NCBI RefSeq assembly: GCF_013409995.1
Contig: NZ_JACCBX010000009.1
Coordinates: 1-64,000 of the forward strand
Direction: 5' to 3'
DNA length: 64,000 bases
Source of the DNA: Neobacillus driksii
GTDB taxonomy: Bacteria > Bacillota > Bacilli > Bacillales > Cytobacillaceae
The first letter of the stretch is position 1, and every line of letters begins with the position of its first letter. Under the pieces are notes generated by a model. That model was not told the DNA's origin. It made no database searches and was given only the letters and a program-made list of their open reading frames with translations. This document shows positions 44,470-53,322 of this stretch, in pieces. A program made the translations under genes and the position numbers.

Positions 44470-45326
44470 TCGCCTATCGATTTGACCGTTTAGAAGAAAC
44501 CTTGAGCCAATTGAATAAAGCAAACTGTGCGATTGTTGCCGGGGGCACCGATGTCATGGTCATGCACAAAAGTCGTAGGGGTGTACCGCCAAAAATTACG
44601 AAACCCATTATTTTTATTGATCATCTTCTTGAGCTAAAGCAGGTGAATCAAAATGGTAACGATCTCCATATTGGTGCCTGCTGTACGTATAGCGAATTAC
44701 TCCGAGACCCGTTAATCCCAATGCCGTTGAAAAAGGCAATCAAAACAATTGCAGCTCCGGCGATTCGAAACAGAGGGACATTGGGAGGCAATATTTGCAA
44801 TGCCTCTCCAGCGGGTGACACACTGCCTTTATTGTATGTATACAACGCAAAACTTTTGCTGCGCTCAGTTAATGGGGATCGAATCGTTCCGATTTGTGAA
44901 TTTATTCAAGGTGTGCGAAGAGTGCAGCGTGAGCCGAATGAAATTCTGACTGAAATAATTTTGCCGTCGGTTTTAGAAGAAGGTGCTCATGTGGTTTTTG
45001 AGAAGGTGGGCAACCGCAATGCAGATGCCATAGCCAAAGTAGGGTTTGCAGGATATATCCGGACAAAAGGTGCTGTCATTGAGGATGTTCGCTTCGCTTT
45101 CGGAGCGGTTGGACCTACGATGATCCGTTCCAATGAGATTGAGAAAAAGCTGCTAGGTAAGACCATACCAGTAACAGATATGGATATTGCAAAGGTTGTA
45201 GCTGCCTTTGATAAAATCATCAAACCAATCGATGATCAGCGTTCCACTGCTATATACAGAAAAACAGTGGCTTTAAATCTATTACGTTATTTCCTTACCA
45301 ACTCAACACATATTCAACACATTTAA
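44454..45326 (+). CDS. pucC: Xanthine dehydrogenase, FAD-binding subunit
   Basis: A 290-aa FAD subunit. The FAD pyrophosphate-binding motif IVAGGTDVMVM lies at about 27-37, followed by RNRGTLGGNICNASPAGDTLP near 100-120. It reoxidises the Fe-S clusters, reducing NAD or another acceptor. It overlaps the end of pucE by 16 bases. Confidence 0.92.
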   Translation: MEETIIAYRFDRLEETLSQLNKANCAIVAGGTDVMVMHKSRRGVPPKITKPIIFIDHLLELKQVNQNGNDLHIGACCTYSELLRDPLIPMPLKKAIKTIAAPAIRNRGTLGGNICNASPAGDTLPLLYVYNAKLLLRSVNGDRIVPICEFIQGVRRVQREPNEILTEIILPSVLEEGAHVVFEKVGNRNADAIAKVGFAGYIRTKGAVIEDVRFAFGAVGPTMIRSNEIEKKLLGKTIPVTDMDIAKVVAAFDKIIKPIDDQRSTAIYRKTVALNLLRYFLTNSTHIQHI

Positions 45327-45348
45327 GGTTAAAGGGGGGAGCTTATTT

Positions 45349-46143
45349 ATGCTGCTGATGGAAAAAGTCGCCATGCTGAATCGTCAAAACGAAACTTTTG
45401 CACTAGCCATGATTATTGAATCAAAGGGCTCGACTCCCAGGCATGTTGGAAAAATGATTGTATTCCGGGACGGTACAATTGAAGGTACTGTCGGAGGGGG
45501 CTTGGCAGAACACTTTATCATTGAAGAGAGTGTTAAAGCACTCCAAATCGGCAAATCGAAAATCGTTGAATACAAACTAAATAAACACGCAAAAGATGGA
45601 ATTCAAATGAATTGTGGCGGAACACTTAGGGTGTTTATCGAGGTCTATACAAGCAGACCTGAACTCGTTCTGGCTGGAGCCGGTCACTTAGCACATGCGC
45701 TATCAAAGCTTGCCGATTCCCTTGAACTTCCTTATTGCATTGTCGATGACCGGGTTGGTTACGCAACTAAGGAACGCTTTCCAAATGCCACAAACATTTT
45801 CGTCAACGAGGATATTGAAGAGGCATTACTAGCGGCAAACCTAAATGAAAAGTCCTATGTGATCATTGTGACAAAAGATGGTGATGACCGAGTATTAAAA
45901 ACAGCACTGCAATTTCCAATCGCCTATGTTGGGATGGTGGCAAGCAAACGCAAGGTGATAACGATATTTGAGAAATTAAAAAGTGAAGGTATCGCACAAG
46001 AACAGCTAGAGCGGGTTCATTCTCCAATTGGATTGGAGATTGGTGCGGAAACAACAGAAGAAATTGCGATAAGTATTATGGGTGAAATCATCAAATTAAG
46101 CAAGGAAACCAAACCTATAAAAGAGAAACAATTAATTAGATAG
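45349..46143 (+). CDS. pucA: XdhC-family molybdenum cofactor insertion protein
   Basis: A 264-aa XdhC/CoxI-type chaperone. The N-terminal XdhC domain has STPRHVGKMIVF and GTVGGGLAE; the C-terminal Rossmann domain has VLAGAGHLAHAL and the ending HSPIGLEIGAETTEEIAISI. It sulfurates and inserts the cofactor into xanthine dehydrogenase. A run of GGGGGGAG precedes the ATG at 45349. Bacillus PucA proteins are somewhat longer (about 330 aa). Last gene of the puc cluster. Confidence 0.85.
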   Translation: MLLMEKVAMLNRQNETFALAMIIESKGSTPRHVGKMIVFRDGTIEGTVGGGLAEHFIIEESVKALQIGKSKIVEYKLNKHAKDGIQMNCGGTLRVFIEVYTSRPELVLAGAGHLAHALSKLADSLELPYCIVDDRVGYATKERFPNATNIFVNEDIEEALLAANLNEKSYVIIVTKDGDDRVLKTALQFPIAYVGMVASKRKVITIFEKLKSEGIAQEQLERVHSPIGLEIGAETTEEIAISIMGEIIKLSKETKPIKEKQLIR

Positions 46144-46254
46144 GTTGATTTTTTAGAAAACGTTTCTTGTATAATTGTAAAGGATTCCGTTTTGAGTGCT
46201 TTTCTTGAGATACGTAAAGAGATGAAAGTCGTATTGGCATCAAAAATTAATCGA

Positions 46255-46447
46255 GTAAAATAAGCGGAGTTTTTCCGGTTAGATGCAGAATGGAGCTCAT
46301 TACGGGGGAAATAAGCGGAGATTTCCGCTTAACCAAAGAAAAATCTCCCAATTTTGAATTTTTCGAGTAAATAGGCGGAATTTCTCCGTCTATTTACTCT
46401 TTTTTTAATACTAATTACGAATTAAGCGGAATTCTTCCGCCTATTTA
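46255..46447 (+). repeat. Dispersed intergenic hairpin repeat, copy 2
   Basis: Four short hairpins of the AAGCGGAGATTTCCGCTT type start near 46262, 46313, 46373 and 46423. The first three and their linkers align with the reverse complement of 85-232, including GAATGGAGCT and the tail TTTTTCGAGTAAATAGGCGG-like segment. It fills most of the gap between pucA and the regulator. Confidence 0.75.
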
Positions 46448-46612
46448 TCAACTCAGGTGCTTACCCTGATCACCCAACCGATAAAAGCGGTAAATTCTCA
46501 AATGGTAGAATATAACTTTTTAACTAGTCAAAAATAACTATATTGTTTTACTAGCATTAAGATGATATATTTATATATAATAAATATATCAACTTTAAAA
46601 GGTGAAATGCGT

Positions 46613-47755
46613 ATGAGTACTCCCTTATATGAAAAAATATATGAATATATCATCGATCAAATTAAGCAAGGTCATTTAATGGAGGGAGATCGAGTACTTT
46701 CGGAAAAGGAATTGGCTGTAGAATTCGATGTAAGTAGAATTACATCAAAAAAGGCATTAGATTTGCTTGCTCAAAATAACATCATTGAGCGGATAAGAGG
46801 AAAAGGCTCATTTGTCGCCCATCAGCAGCAAGAAAATATGGAGTCCTCTTCCAATGGCTATCAAAGTTCCAGTCTTACAACTAGTAAATTAGTCGCCCTT
46901 ATCATACCTGACTTTGATAATGCATTTGGGTTAAATCTAGTAAAAACGATAGAAAAAATTTGTATGCAAAATAATTGCAACTTGATTATCCGACGTACTG
47001 GAGGGAACACCAAAGAAGAGGAAAATGCTATCATCGATCTTGTAAAAAGTGGTGTGGATGGACTCATCATCTTTCCGGTGCACGGCGAACATTACAATAC
47101 AGAAATATTAAAACTAGTGGTAAAGGACTATCCAATAGTATTAGTGGATCGTTACTTGAAAGGTATTCCTGCTAGCTCCGTTTGTACAAACAATCAATCC
47201 GCCTGTGAAACCTTAACGAATTATTTATTCACGTTAGGTCATAAGGAAATCGCATTCCTTTCACCGTCTCCTAGCGGGAATTCTACGCTAGAGGAGAGAC
47301 TCCAAGGGTTTCATATTGCTTTTTCAAAGCAAGGTTTGAAAATGAATCCTGACTTTTTATTAATTGATCTGATCAGTTCCTTACCACAGTACGTGGATCA
47401 CTCGGAAAGTAATATGAAAGCCGACTTTCATTCGATTAAACAATTTATTCTAAATAATCCGGAAGTCACGGCCTTTGTGGTGAGTGAATATTATTTGTCT
47501 TTAACGCTAATGAATGTATTAAAAAAGCTGGGAAAAGAAATTCCCGAAGATTATTCTATTGTATGTTTCGACTGCCCAGAGGACCGTTTTGATCAGTCGC
47601 TTTTTACGCATATCCATCAACATGAGGAAGAAATGGGCAAAAAGGCCGTTGATCTATTATTGAAGCAATTAAAGGGCGAGAAAATTCCCAAGCATACTGT
47701 GATAGATTTTACTTTGATTGAAGGAAAATCATCTGCGCCAAATCAGCGAATATAA
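46613..47755 (+). CDS. AraR-like transcriptional regulator (GntR HTH + LacI-type sensor)
   Basis: About 380 aa. A GntR winged helix (YEKIYEYIIDQIKQGHL, LSEKELAVEFDVSRITSKKALDLL) is fused to a LacI/GalR periplasmic-binding-type effector domain from about residue 85 (VALIIPDFDNAFGLNL, LVDRYLKGIPASSVCTNN, VCFDCPED). This is the architecture of AraR, a sugar-sensing repressor. GGTGA lies 7 bases before the ATG at 46613; longer frames upstream lack a site. It precedes a sugar importer and oxidoreductase cluster, which it probably controls. Confidence 0.85.
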   Translation: MSTPLYEKIYEYIIDQIKQGHLMEGDRVLSEKELAVEFDVSRITSKKALDLLAQNNIIERIRGKGSFVAHQQQENMESSSNGYQSSSLTTSKLVALIIPDFDNAFGLNLVKTIEKICMQNNCNLIIRRTGGNTKEEENAIIDLVKSGVDGLIIFPVHGEHYNTEILKLVVKDYPIVLVDRYLKGIPASSVCTNNQSACETLTNYLFTLGHKEIAFLSPSPSGNSTLEERLQGFHIAFSKQGLKMNPDFLLIDLISSLPQYVDHSESNMKADFHSIKQFILNNPEVTAFVVSEYYLSLTLMNVLKKLGKEIPEDYSIVCFDCPEDRFDQSLFTHIHQHEEEMGKKAVDLLLKQLKGEKIPKHTVIDFTLIEGKSSAPNQRI

Positions 47756-47760
47756 ATACG

Positions 47761-47789
47761 AAAGCAATCCTTTGTGAAAGGATTGCTTT
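47761..47789 (+). terminator. Intrinsic terminator of the regulator gene
   Basis: AAAGCAATCCTTT and its exact complement form a 13-bp stem with a GTG loop, followed by TTTTTGTTG. Confidence 0.88.
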
Positions 47790-47862
47790 TTTTGTTGCTC
47801 TCTAAACAAAAATACTGTAAAAATGCTTAAGAACTAAAAAGAAAGAATTTTCAAAAAGTATG

Positions 47863-47977
47863 TTGACATGTCTGTGTGTAGTTGGTAATCTATCAATATA
47901 CCATTAATAATAACAAGTTATAGTTGTTATACCATTTAACTTAGATTTTTTAAAAGGTAAATTTGAAAGCGCTTTTA
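47863..47977 (+). promoter_or_regulatory. Promoter, palindromic operator and cre-like site of the sugar cluster
   Basis: TTGACA (47863-47868), a 17-bp spacer and TAATCT (47886-47891) form a sigma-A promoter. TAACAA-N7-TTGTTA at 47911-47929 is a dyad downstream that could be the operator of the AraR-like regulator. TGAAAGCGCTTTTA at 47964-47977 fits 13 of 14 cre positions and could block elongation. Confidence 0.5.
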
Positions 47978-48046
47978 TTAATGATTCAACTATGAAAGTA
48001 CATAAAAAGGAATATGAAAAACTAATAAGAAAGCAGGGGGATGGAC

Positions 48047-49348
48047 ATGAAGCAAAAGAAAAAAAGAATTGGAGCAATAGCATTAATGATCGTGCTGACT
48101 TTATCTATGATTCTTACTGGATGCTCCTCCAAATCGAACTCTTCAGAGAAAGGGAGTAAAAATCAAACAACTGTAACTTTTTGGCACCCAATGACAGATG
48201 TTACGGGCGAAGCGGTGGATGCAGTCATTAAGGAGTTTGAGAAACAGAATCCAGATATCAAAATCAATGCTGTCTATACAGCAAATCAAGGTGAAGGACA
48301 AAATGAAAAATTAATGACGGCCATTTCCGGTGGAAATCCTCCAGATGTCGCATACTTCGACCGTTTTGAGATCGGATCCTGGGCAGCGCAAGGATCTTTG
48401 GAGGATTTGACACAATTAGCGGAATCCAGCGGAGTTAAAAAGGAAAGCTACTATCCTTTTGCTTGGGATGAGGCCAGTTATCAAGGTAAACTGTACGGAA
48501 TCCCTACCACTACGGATTCAAGGCTTGTGTATTTTAATATAGACCATTTCAAAGAAGTGGGATTAGACCCAGAAAACCCTCCAACAACCATTGCTGAATT
48601 AGAAGCTGCTGCGGAAAAATTAACGAAGAAAAAAGGTAAGCGCTTTGAACGAATTGGCTTTATTCCATGGTTTGGCCAAGGTTGGTTTTATGGCTGGGGT
48701 TGGTCATTCGGCGGAGAATTCTATAATCCTGAAACAAATAAAGCTACAGCAAATGATCCAAAGTTAGTAGATGCTCTTCAGTGGATGACCGATTTTGCTA
48801 AGAAATATAATGTTGAGGATATCGCTGGTTTTACTGATTCACAAGGTCAGGGTGCCATGGACCCATTCTTAACGGGCCAATTAAGCATGAAGGTAAGTGG
48901 ACCGTGGGAGGTTTCCGCAATTAAGAAATTCAAACCGGACTTGAAATATGGGGTATTTCCTATCCCAACTCCAACAGGTGAAAATCATACAACTTGGTCA
49001 GGAGGATGGTCCGTTGTCATTCCTAAAGGTGCGGAGAATAAAGAGGCTGCATGGAAATTTCTGAAGTTCTTCGGCGGGGAAGAAGGTCAAAAGATTTTCA
49101 GTGGCATCGCGAGAGACTTCTCTGTCATTGATTCCGTCAATGAAGAACTAGGTTATAAAGAAGACCCAATCTTAAAAGAGTTTGTTAATATTTTACCTGT
49201 TTCTCACCATCGACCAGTAATGACACAAGGCTCGTTATATTGGAACGAACTGGCCAGTGCGGTAGAAAATGCAACTCGTGGAAATGGAACGCCAGAAGAG
49301 CTATTAACAAAAGTGAATGAAAAAGTAAATAAAGAACTAAGTAAATAA
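48047..49348 (+). CDS. Sugar ABC transporter substrate-binding lipoprotein
   Basis: About 433 aa. Lipoprotein signal: basic start, hydrophobic stretch and lipobox ILTGC with Cys26. The mature part is an extracellular solute-binding protein of family 1 (TVTFWHPMTDVTGEAVDAVI, GGNPPDVAYFDRFE, GPWEVSAIKKFKPDLKYGVFPIPTP). It captures a sugar for the two permeases downstream. GGGGG lies about 6 bases before the ATG at 48047. An SD-containing double hairpin lies between this gene and the first permease gene. Confidence 0.88.
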   Translation: MKQKKKRIGAIALMIVLTLSMILTGCSSKSNSSEKGSKNQTTVTFWHPMTDVTGEAVDAVIKEFEKQNPDIKINAVYTANQGEGQNEKLMTAISGGNPPDVAYFDRFEIGSWAAQGSLEDLTQLAESSGVKKESYYPFAWDEASYQGKLYGIPTTTDSRLVYFNIDHFKEVGLDPENPPTTIAELEAAAEKLTKKKGKRFERIGFIPWFGQGWFYGWGWSFGGEFYNPETNKATANDPKLVDALQWMTDFAKKYNVEDIAGFTDSQGQGAMDPFLTGQLSMKVSGPWEVSAIKKFKPDLKYGVFPIPTPTGENHTTWSGGWSVVIPKGAENKEAAWKFLKFFGGEEGQKIFSGIARDFSVIDSVNEELGYKEDPILKEFVNILPVSHHRPVMTQGSLYWNELASAVENATRGNGTPEELLTKVNEKVNKELSK

Positions 49349-49367
49349 GAACTTACTGGATAAGAAA

Positions 49368-49410
49368 GGGAGGAGTTTTTCTCCTCCCGGAACAGAATAT
49401 TCGGGAGGAG
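49368..49410 (+). promoter_or_regulatory. Alternative hairpins around the permease ribosome site
   Basis: CTCCTCCC at 49381-49388 can pair upstream with GGGAGGAG (49368-49375, loop TTTTT). As CTCCTCCCG (49381-49389) it can pair downstream with CGGGAGGAG (49402-49410), which is the ribosome site of the permease gene. The two structures exclude each other. This could lower permease translation relative to the binding protein or act as a switch. Confidence 0.6.
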
Positions 49411-49412
49411 CG

Positions 49413-50390
49413 GTGATTAATGTGAAAGGTGACATACCATTGGCTGAAAATATGAACTCTCCTAAAACAGGACCTAACAAACAAATAAACATCACTGCTA
49501 AGAAAAGGCTGGGTAATTGGGGGGAATACAAAACCGGATTTTTATTTGTCTCACCTTGGATTATTGGTTTACTGGTTTTTTACGCAATTCCTTTGTTTTC
49601 ATCCATCTATTTTAGCTTTACATCCTACAGTATCCTTCAGCCTGGTGAATTCGTAGGTTTGCAGAATTACAAAAATCTAATGAATGATGAATTATTTTGG
49701 AAATCGGTTTATAATACCGTTTACTTTGCGGTGTTTTATGTCCCATTAGGAATCATCTTTGGTGTGGCACTCGCCATGATGCTGAACATGAAAGTAAAAG
49801 GGATGGCTGTTTACCGAACCATTTTCTTCCTTCCGACTCTCGTTCCACATGTAGCATTGGCAGTTCTATGGATGTGGCTGTTAAATCCAGGGTTTGGGCT
49901 AGTAAACGGAGTTTTAAGCACGATCGGTATTGATGGGCCGTCATGGCTTGGAAGTGAGACATGGTCTAAGCCTTCATTGATTCTCATGTCATTGTGGGGA
50001 ATAGGTCAGGCAGTAGTCATCTATTTAGCGGGGCTGGGAGATATTCCAGAAGATTATTATGATGCAGCAGAAGTAGACGGAGCGAACTGGTTCCAAAAAA
50101 CCTTTCATATTACAATTCCTCTACTAACACCAGTTATCTTTTTTAATTTGGTAATGGGAATTATAGGTGCCTTCCAGCAATTTACACTGCCTTACACATT
50201 GACACAAGGGAAAGGGACACCAGCCAATTCATTAACATTTTATGTCATGTATTTATACGATAATGGCTTTAAATTCTTTAAAATGGGCTATGCATCGGCC
50301 ATGGCATGGGTTTTATTTGTCATCATTATGGCATTAACGGCCTTTGTATTTATCACATCCAAGCGATGGGTTCACTATCAAGGCAAATAA
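49413..50390 (+). CDS. Sugar ABC transporter permease (CUT1, MalF type)
   Basis: A 325-aa permease with six predicted helices, beginning near residue 45 after a polar N-terminus. The EAA-type loop is DAAEVDGANWFQKTFHITIPLLTP near the middle of the C-terminal half. It pairs with the next gene to form the channel. The GTG at 49413 is immediately after the GGGAGGAG site; a GTG at 49422 would have better spacing, so the exact start is uncertain. No ATPase gene is linked; a shared MsmX-type ATPase encoded elsewhere is expected. Confidence 0.85.
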   Translation: MINVKGDIPLAENMNSPKTGPNKQINITAKKRLGNWGEYKTGFLFVSPWIIGLLVFYAIPLFSSIYFSFTSYSILQPGEFVGLQNYKNLMNDELFWKSVYNTVYFAVFYVPLGIIFGVALAMMLNMKVKGMAVYRTIFFLPTLVPHVALAVLWMWLLNPGFGLVNGVLSTIGIDGPSWLGSETWSKPSLILMSLWGIGQAVVIYLAGLGDIPEDYYDAAEVDGANWFQKTFHITIPLLTPVIFFNLVMGIIGAFQQFTLPYTLTQGKGTPANSLTFYVMYLYDNGFKFFKMGYASAMAWVLFVIIMALTAFVFITSKRWVHYQGK

Positions 50391-50403
50391 GGGAGGAGAA
50401 AAA

Positions 50404-51237
50404 ATGGATGGAACCAGGAAAAAGAAAGTAACACGTTTTTCAGCACATTTGGTACTAATCATCGCATCGTTTTTCTTTATGATTCCATTTATCTGGATGG
50501 TATCAACGTCATTAAAACCTTTGACACAAGTATTTACTTTTCCGCCTGAATGGATTCCGAAGCCCGTTAAGTGGAGCAATTATATCGATGCCATGAATTA
50601 TATCCCATTTTTTACTTATCTAAAAAACACCACCATTATTACCCTGGTCAGTACCATTGGAGCTGTATTATCATGTCCGATTGTCGCCTATAGCTTCGCG
50701 AAACTAAAGTGGCCAGGAAGGAATATCCTTTTTATCATTACCATTGGCGTCATGATGATTCCTGGGCAAGTAACGATGATTCCATTATTTTTATTGTTTG
50801 AAAAATTAGGGTTAGTAGGTACGCCTTATCCATTAATCATCCCAGCATTTTTCGGAATCCCTTTTTACATCTTCCTGTTAAGGCAGTTTTTTATGGGCTT
50901 ACCTGATAGCTTAAGAGAGGCTGCGAAGATAGATGGCGCCAGCGAATTCAGAATCTATTGGCAAATCATGCTTCCACTAGCAAAACCAGCGGTATTGGCT
51001 GTAGGTTTATTTCAATTCATGGCCAGTTGGACAGACTTTATCGGACCATTACTCTATTTAACCGATTCTGTGCAATACACTTTATCTCTAGGTTTACAGC
51101 AATTCCAAAGCCAGAAGGGTTCTGAGTGGGGACTTATGATGGCTGTATCAACGATGATGACAGTACCTGTTATCATACTATTCTTCTTTTTACAAAAAAC
51201 ATTTATTAAAGGAATTACTTTTAGTGGAATTAAATAG
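50404..51237 (+). CDS. Sugar ABC transporter permease (CUT1, MalG type)
   Basis: A 277-aa permease with six helices and the EAA loop EAAKIDGASEFRIYWQIMLPLAKP (conserved EAA-G). It ends with FIKGITFSGIK, typical of MalG-type subunits. GGGAGGAG lies 6 bases before the ATG at 50404. Works with the preceding permease and lipoprotein. Confidence 0.88.
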   Translation: MDGTRKKKVTRFSAHLVLIIASFFFMIPFIWMVSTSLKPLTQVFTFPPEWIPKPVKWSNYIDAMNYIPFFTYLKNTTIITLVSTIGAVLSCPIVAYSFAKLKWPGRNILFIITIGVMMIPGQVTMIPLFLLFEKLGLVGTPYPLIIPAFFGIPFYIFLLRQFFMGLPDSLREAAKIDGASEFRIYWQIMLPLAKPAVLAVGLFQFMASWTDFIGPLLYLTDSVQYTLSLGLQQFQSQKGSEWGLMMAVSTMMTVPVIILFFFLQKTFIKGITFSGIK

Positions 51238-51279
51238 GAATCTATTAATATTTATTTTAAATAGTAGGAGGTTGTTCAT

Positions 51280-52158
51280 ATGAATAAGAAAATAGGAATG
51301 AGAATTTCACCAAAGATCGGTGCCGAAGGAATGGAGTCTGTCGCAAGATTCGCTGCTAGTATTGGCCTAGATGTAATCGATGTTCCAGTTTATAACCAAG
51401 AAGTGAAAGATGTATTAGAAAATGCTGGGCTTGAGGTCGGATCGATTGATGGTGTAGGAGCGGTTGGCAGCACAAAGCTCTTAAGCGCAGATACGAAAAG
51501 TCGTGAAGAAGCAGTGAACGCTCTAAAATCTCAAATGACAGAAATTTCTGAGCTTGGTGGAAAAGTCATGTTTATGTGTCTGGTTCCGGAAGATATTACG
51601 ATGCCGAGAAAAAAAGCGTTTGAAATCTGGAAAGAAACATTTCCTACTATCGTGAAGCATGCGGAACAAGAGAACATTTATATTGCCTTAGAAGGGTGGC
51701 CGGGGCCAGCTCCGTATTATCCAACTTTAGGCTGTACACCAGAAATGCTAAGAGCGATGTTCAATGAAATTCCGTCTAAACATTTCGGAATCAATTATGA
51801 TCCTTCCCACTTAGTAAGGCTAGGGATTGACCATTTACGGGTTTTAAGTGAATTTGGTGACAGAATTAATTATTGTCATGGTAAAGACACTGAAATTTTA
51901 TATGATGAACAATATGAGTGCGGCAACATTACTGCCACTTTTGGAGTAAACTATGATTTTTCTGAAGGATCATGGAGATACACCATTCCTGGGCAAGGAG
52001 ATGTGGATTGGGCAAAGGTAGCTGTGCGTTTAGAAAAGGTCGGTTATCAGGGTCCGATTAGTATAGAACTAGAAGATCATCGCTATTGGGGGTCTTTAGA
52101 GAAAGAACAGCAAGGAATTATCAAGGCTAAAGAACATCTTGCTATTTATTTTAAATAA
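51280..52158 (+). CDS. Sugar phosphate isomerase/epimerase-like TIM barrel
   Basis: A 292-aa protein of the xylose-isomerase-like/AP-endonuclease-2 TIM-barrel group. Likely metal-binding acidic/His residues are in IALEGWPGP, INYDPSHLVRLGID, YCHGKDTE and ISIELEDHRY. Enzymes of this fold act as isomerases, epimerases, dehydratases or lyases on sugars and inositols. In this cluster it may act on a keto-sugar made by the oxidoreductases downstream. AGGAGG precedes the ATG. Confidence 0.78.
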   Translation: MNKKIGMRISPKIGAEGMESVARFAASIGLDVIDVPVYNQEVKDVLENAGLEVGSIDGVGAVGSTKLLSADTKSREEAVNALKSQMTEISELGGKVMFMCLVPEDITMPRKKAFEIWKETFPTIVKHAEQENIYIALEGWPGPAPYYPTLGCTPEMLRAMFNEIPSKHFGINYDPSHLVRLGIDHLRVLSEFGDRINYCHGKDTEILYDEQYECGNITATFGVNYDFSEGSWRYTIPGQGDVDWAKVAVRLEKVGYQGPISIELEDHRYWGSLEKEQQGIIKAKEHLAIYFK

Positions 52159-52178
52159 AAACACAGGAGGACTTAAAG

Positions 52179-53285
52179 ATGACAAGAACAGTAAAAGTAG
52201 CAATTGTAGGTTGTGGCGGTATCGCAAATGGAAAACATATGCCAAGTTTATCTAAGCTGAAGCATGTTGAATTAGTTGCCTTTTGTGATGTTCTGATTGA
52301 AAGAGCTGAAAAAGCGGCGGCCGAGTACGGAATTCCTGACGCAAAGGTGTATAAGGATTATCGTGAACTTATCCAGGACAAAGCGATTGAGGTGGTTCAT
52401 GTCCTTACGCCGAATGATTCTCATGCGGAAATATCTGTTGCTTCGCTGGATTCGGGTAAGCATGTGATGTGTGAAAAGCCTATGGCAAAGACGTCTGCTG
52501 AAGCACGAACCATGGTTGAGGCGGCAAAACGCTCTGGAAAAAAACTGACAATCGGGTATAACAATCGTTTCCGACCTGATAGCCAGTATTTACATCAAGT
52601 ATGTGATCGCGGGGATTTAGGGGAGATCTATTTTGCGAAGGCACATGCGATTCGCCGACGTGCCGTTCCAACATGGGGTGTGTTTTTGGATGAAGAAAAA
52701 CAAGGCGGCGGCCCGTTAATTGATATTGGTACCCATGCCCTCGATTTAACATTATGGATGATGAATAACTATAAACCTAAATCTGTGATGGGTAACACGT
52801 ATCATAAATTAAGCCAAAAGAAAAATGCTGCCAATGCATGGGGGCCATGGGAACCTGAAAAATTTACCGTTGAGGATTCTGCATTTGGCTTTATTACGAT
52901 GGAAAATGGCGCTACCATTGTGCTCGAGGCAAGCTGGGCTTTAAACTCTCTAGATGAGGATGAAGCAAAATGCTCACTTAGCGGTACAGAGGGCGGAGCC
53001 GATATGAAGGATGGACTTAGAATCAACGGGGAAAGCTTCGGAAAGCTTTATACCACCAATGTTGAACTCGGTGCTGGGGGAGTAGCCTTTTATGATGGAG
53101 ATTCAGAATCAGATGCCGATCTAGAAGCAAGACTTTGGATTGATACAATTCTCAATGACACAGAGCCTGTGGTAAAGCCGGAACAAGCATATGTAGTCAC
53201 GCAAATCTTAGAGGCTATCTATGAATCTGCTAAAACAGGAAAAGCCGTTTACTTCCAAGAGAAATCTTCCTTTGTTACGAATTAA
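52179..53285 (+). CDS. Gfo/Idh/MocA family oxidoreductase 1
   Basis: 368 aa. An N-terminal Rossmann domain (VKVAIVGCGGIANGKHMP) and the conserved HVMCEKPMAKTSAEA with the catalytic Lys are followed by the C-terminal sheet domain (GGPLIDIGTHALDL with the active-site Asp/His). It is predicted to oxidise or reduce a sugar hydroxyl with NAD(P). AGGAGG precedes the ATG. First of three tandem members; they differ clearly, so are not recent duplicates. Confidence 0.87.
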   Translation: MTRTVKVAIVGCGGIANGKHMPSLSKLKHVELVAFCDVLIERAEKAAAEYGIPDAKVYKDYRELIQDKAIEVVHVLTPNDSHAEISVASLDSGKHVMCEKPMAKTSAEARTMVEAAKRSGKKLTIGYNNRFRPDSQYLHQVCDRGDLGEIYFAKAHAIRRRAVPTWGVFLDEEKQGGGPLIDIGTHALDLTLWMMNNYKPKSVMGNTYHKLSQKKNAANAWGPWEPEKFTVEDSAFGFITMENGATIVLEASWALNSLDEDEAKCSLSGTEGGADMKDGLRINGESFGKLYTTNVELGAGGVAFYDGDSESDADLEARLWIDTILNDTEPVVKPEQAYVVTQILEAIYESAKTGKAVYFQEKSSFVTN

Positions 53286-53322
53286 TGAGGGTTTTAATAG
53301 GATTCAAAGTGGGGTGTAAGAG

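Noticed and set aside
46255..46447. CRISPR-like array from regularly spaced hairpins
   Set aside because: Only four units, unit sequence varies, spacer-like linkers are shared with another copy, and no cas gene is present.
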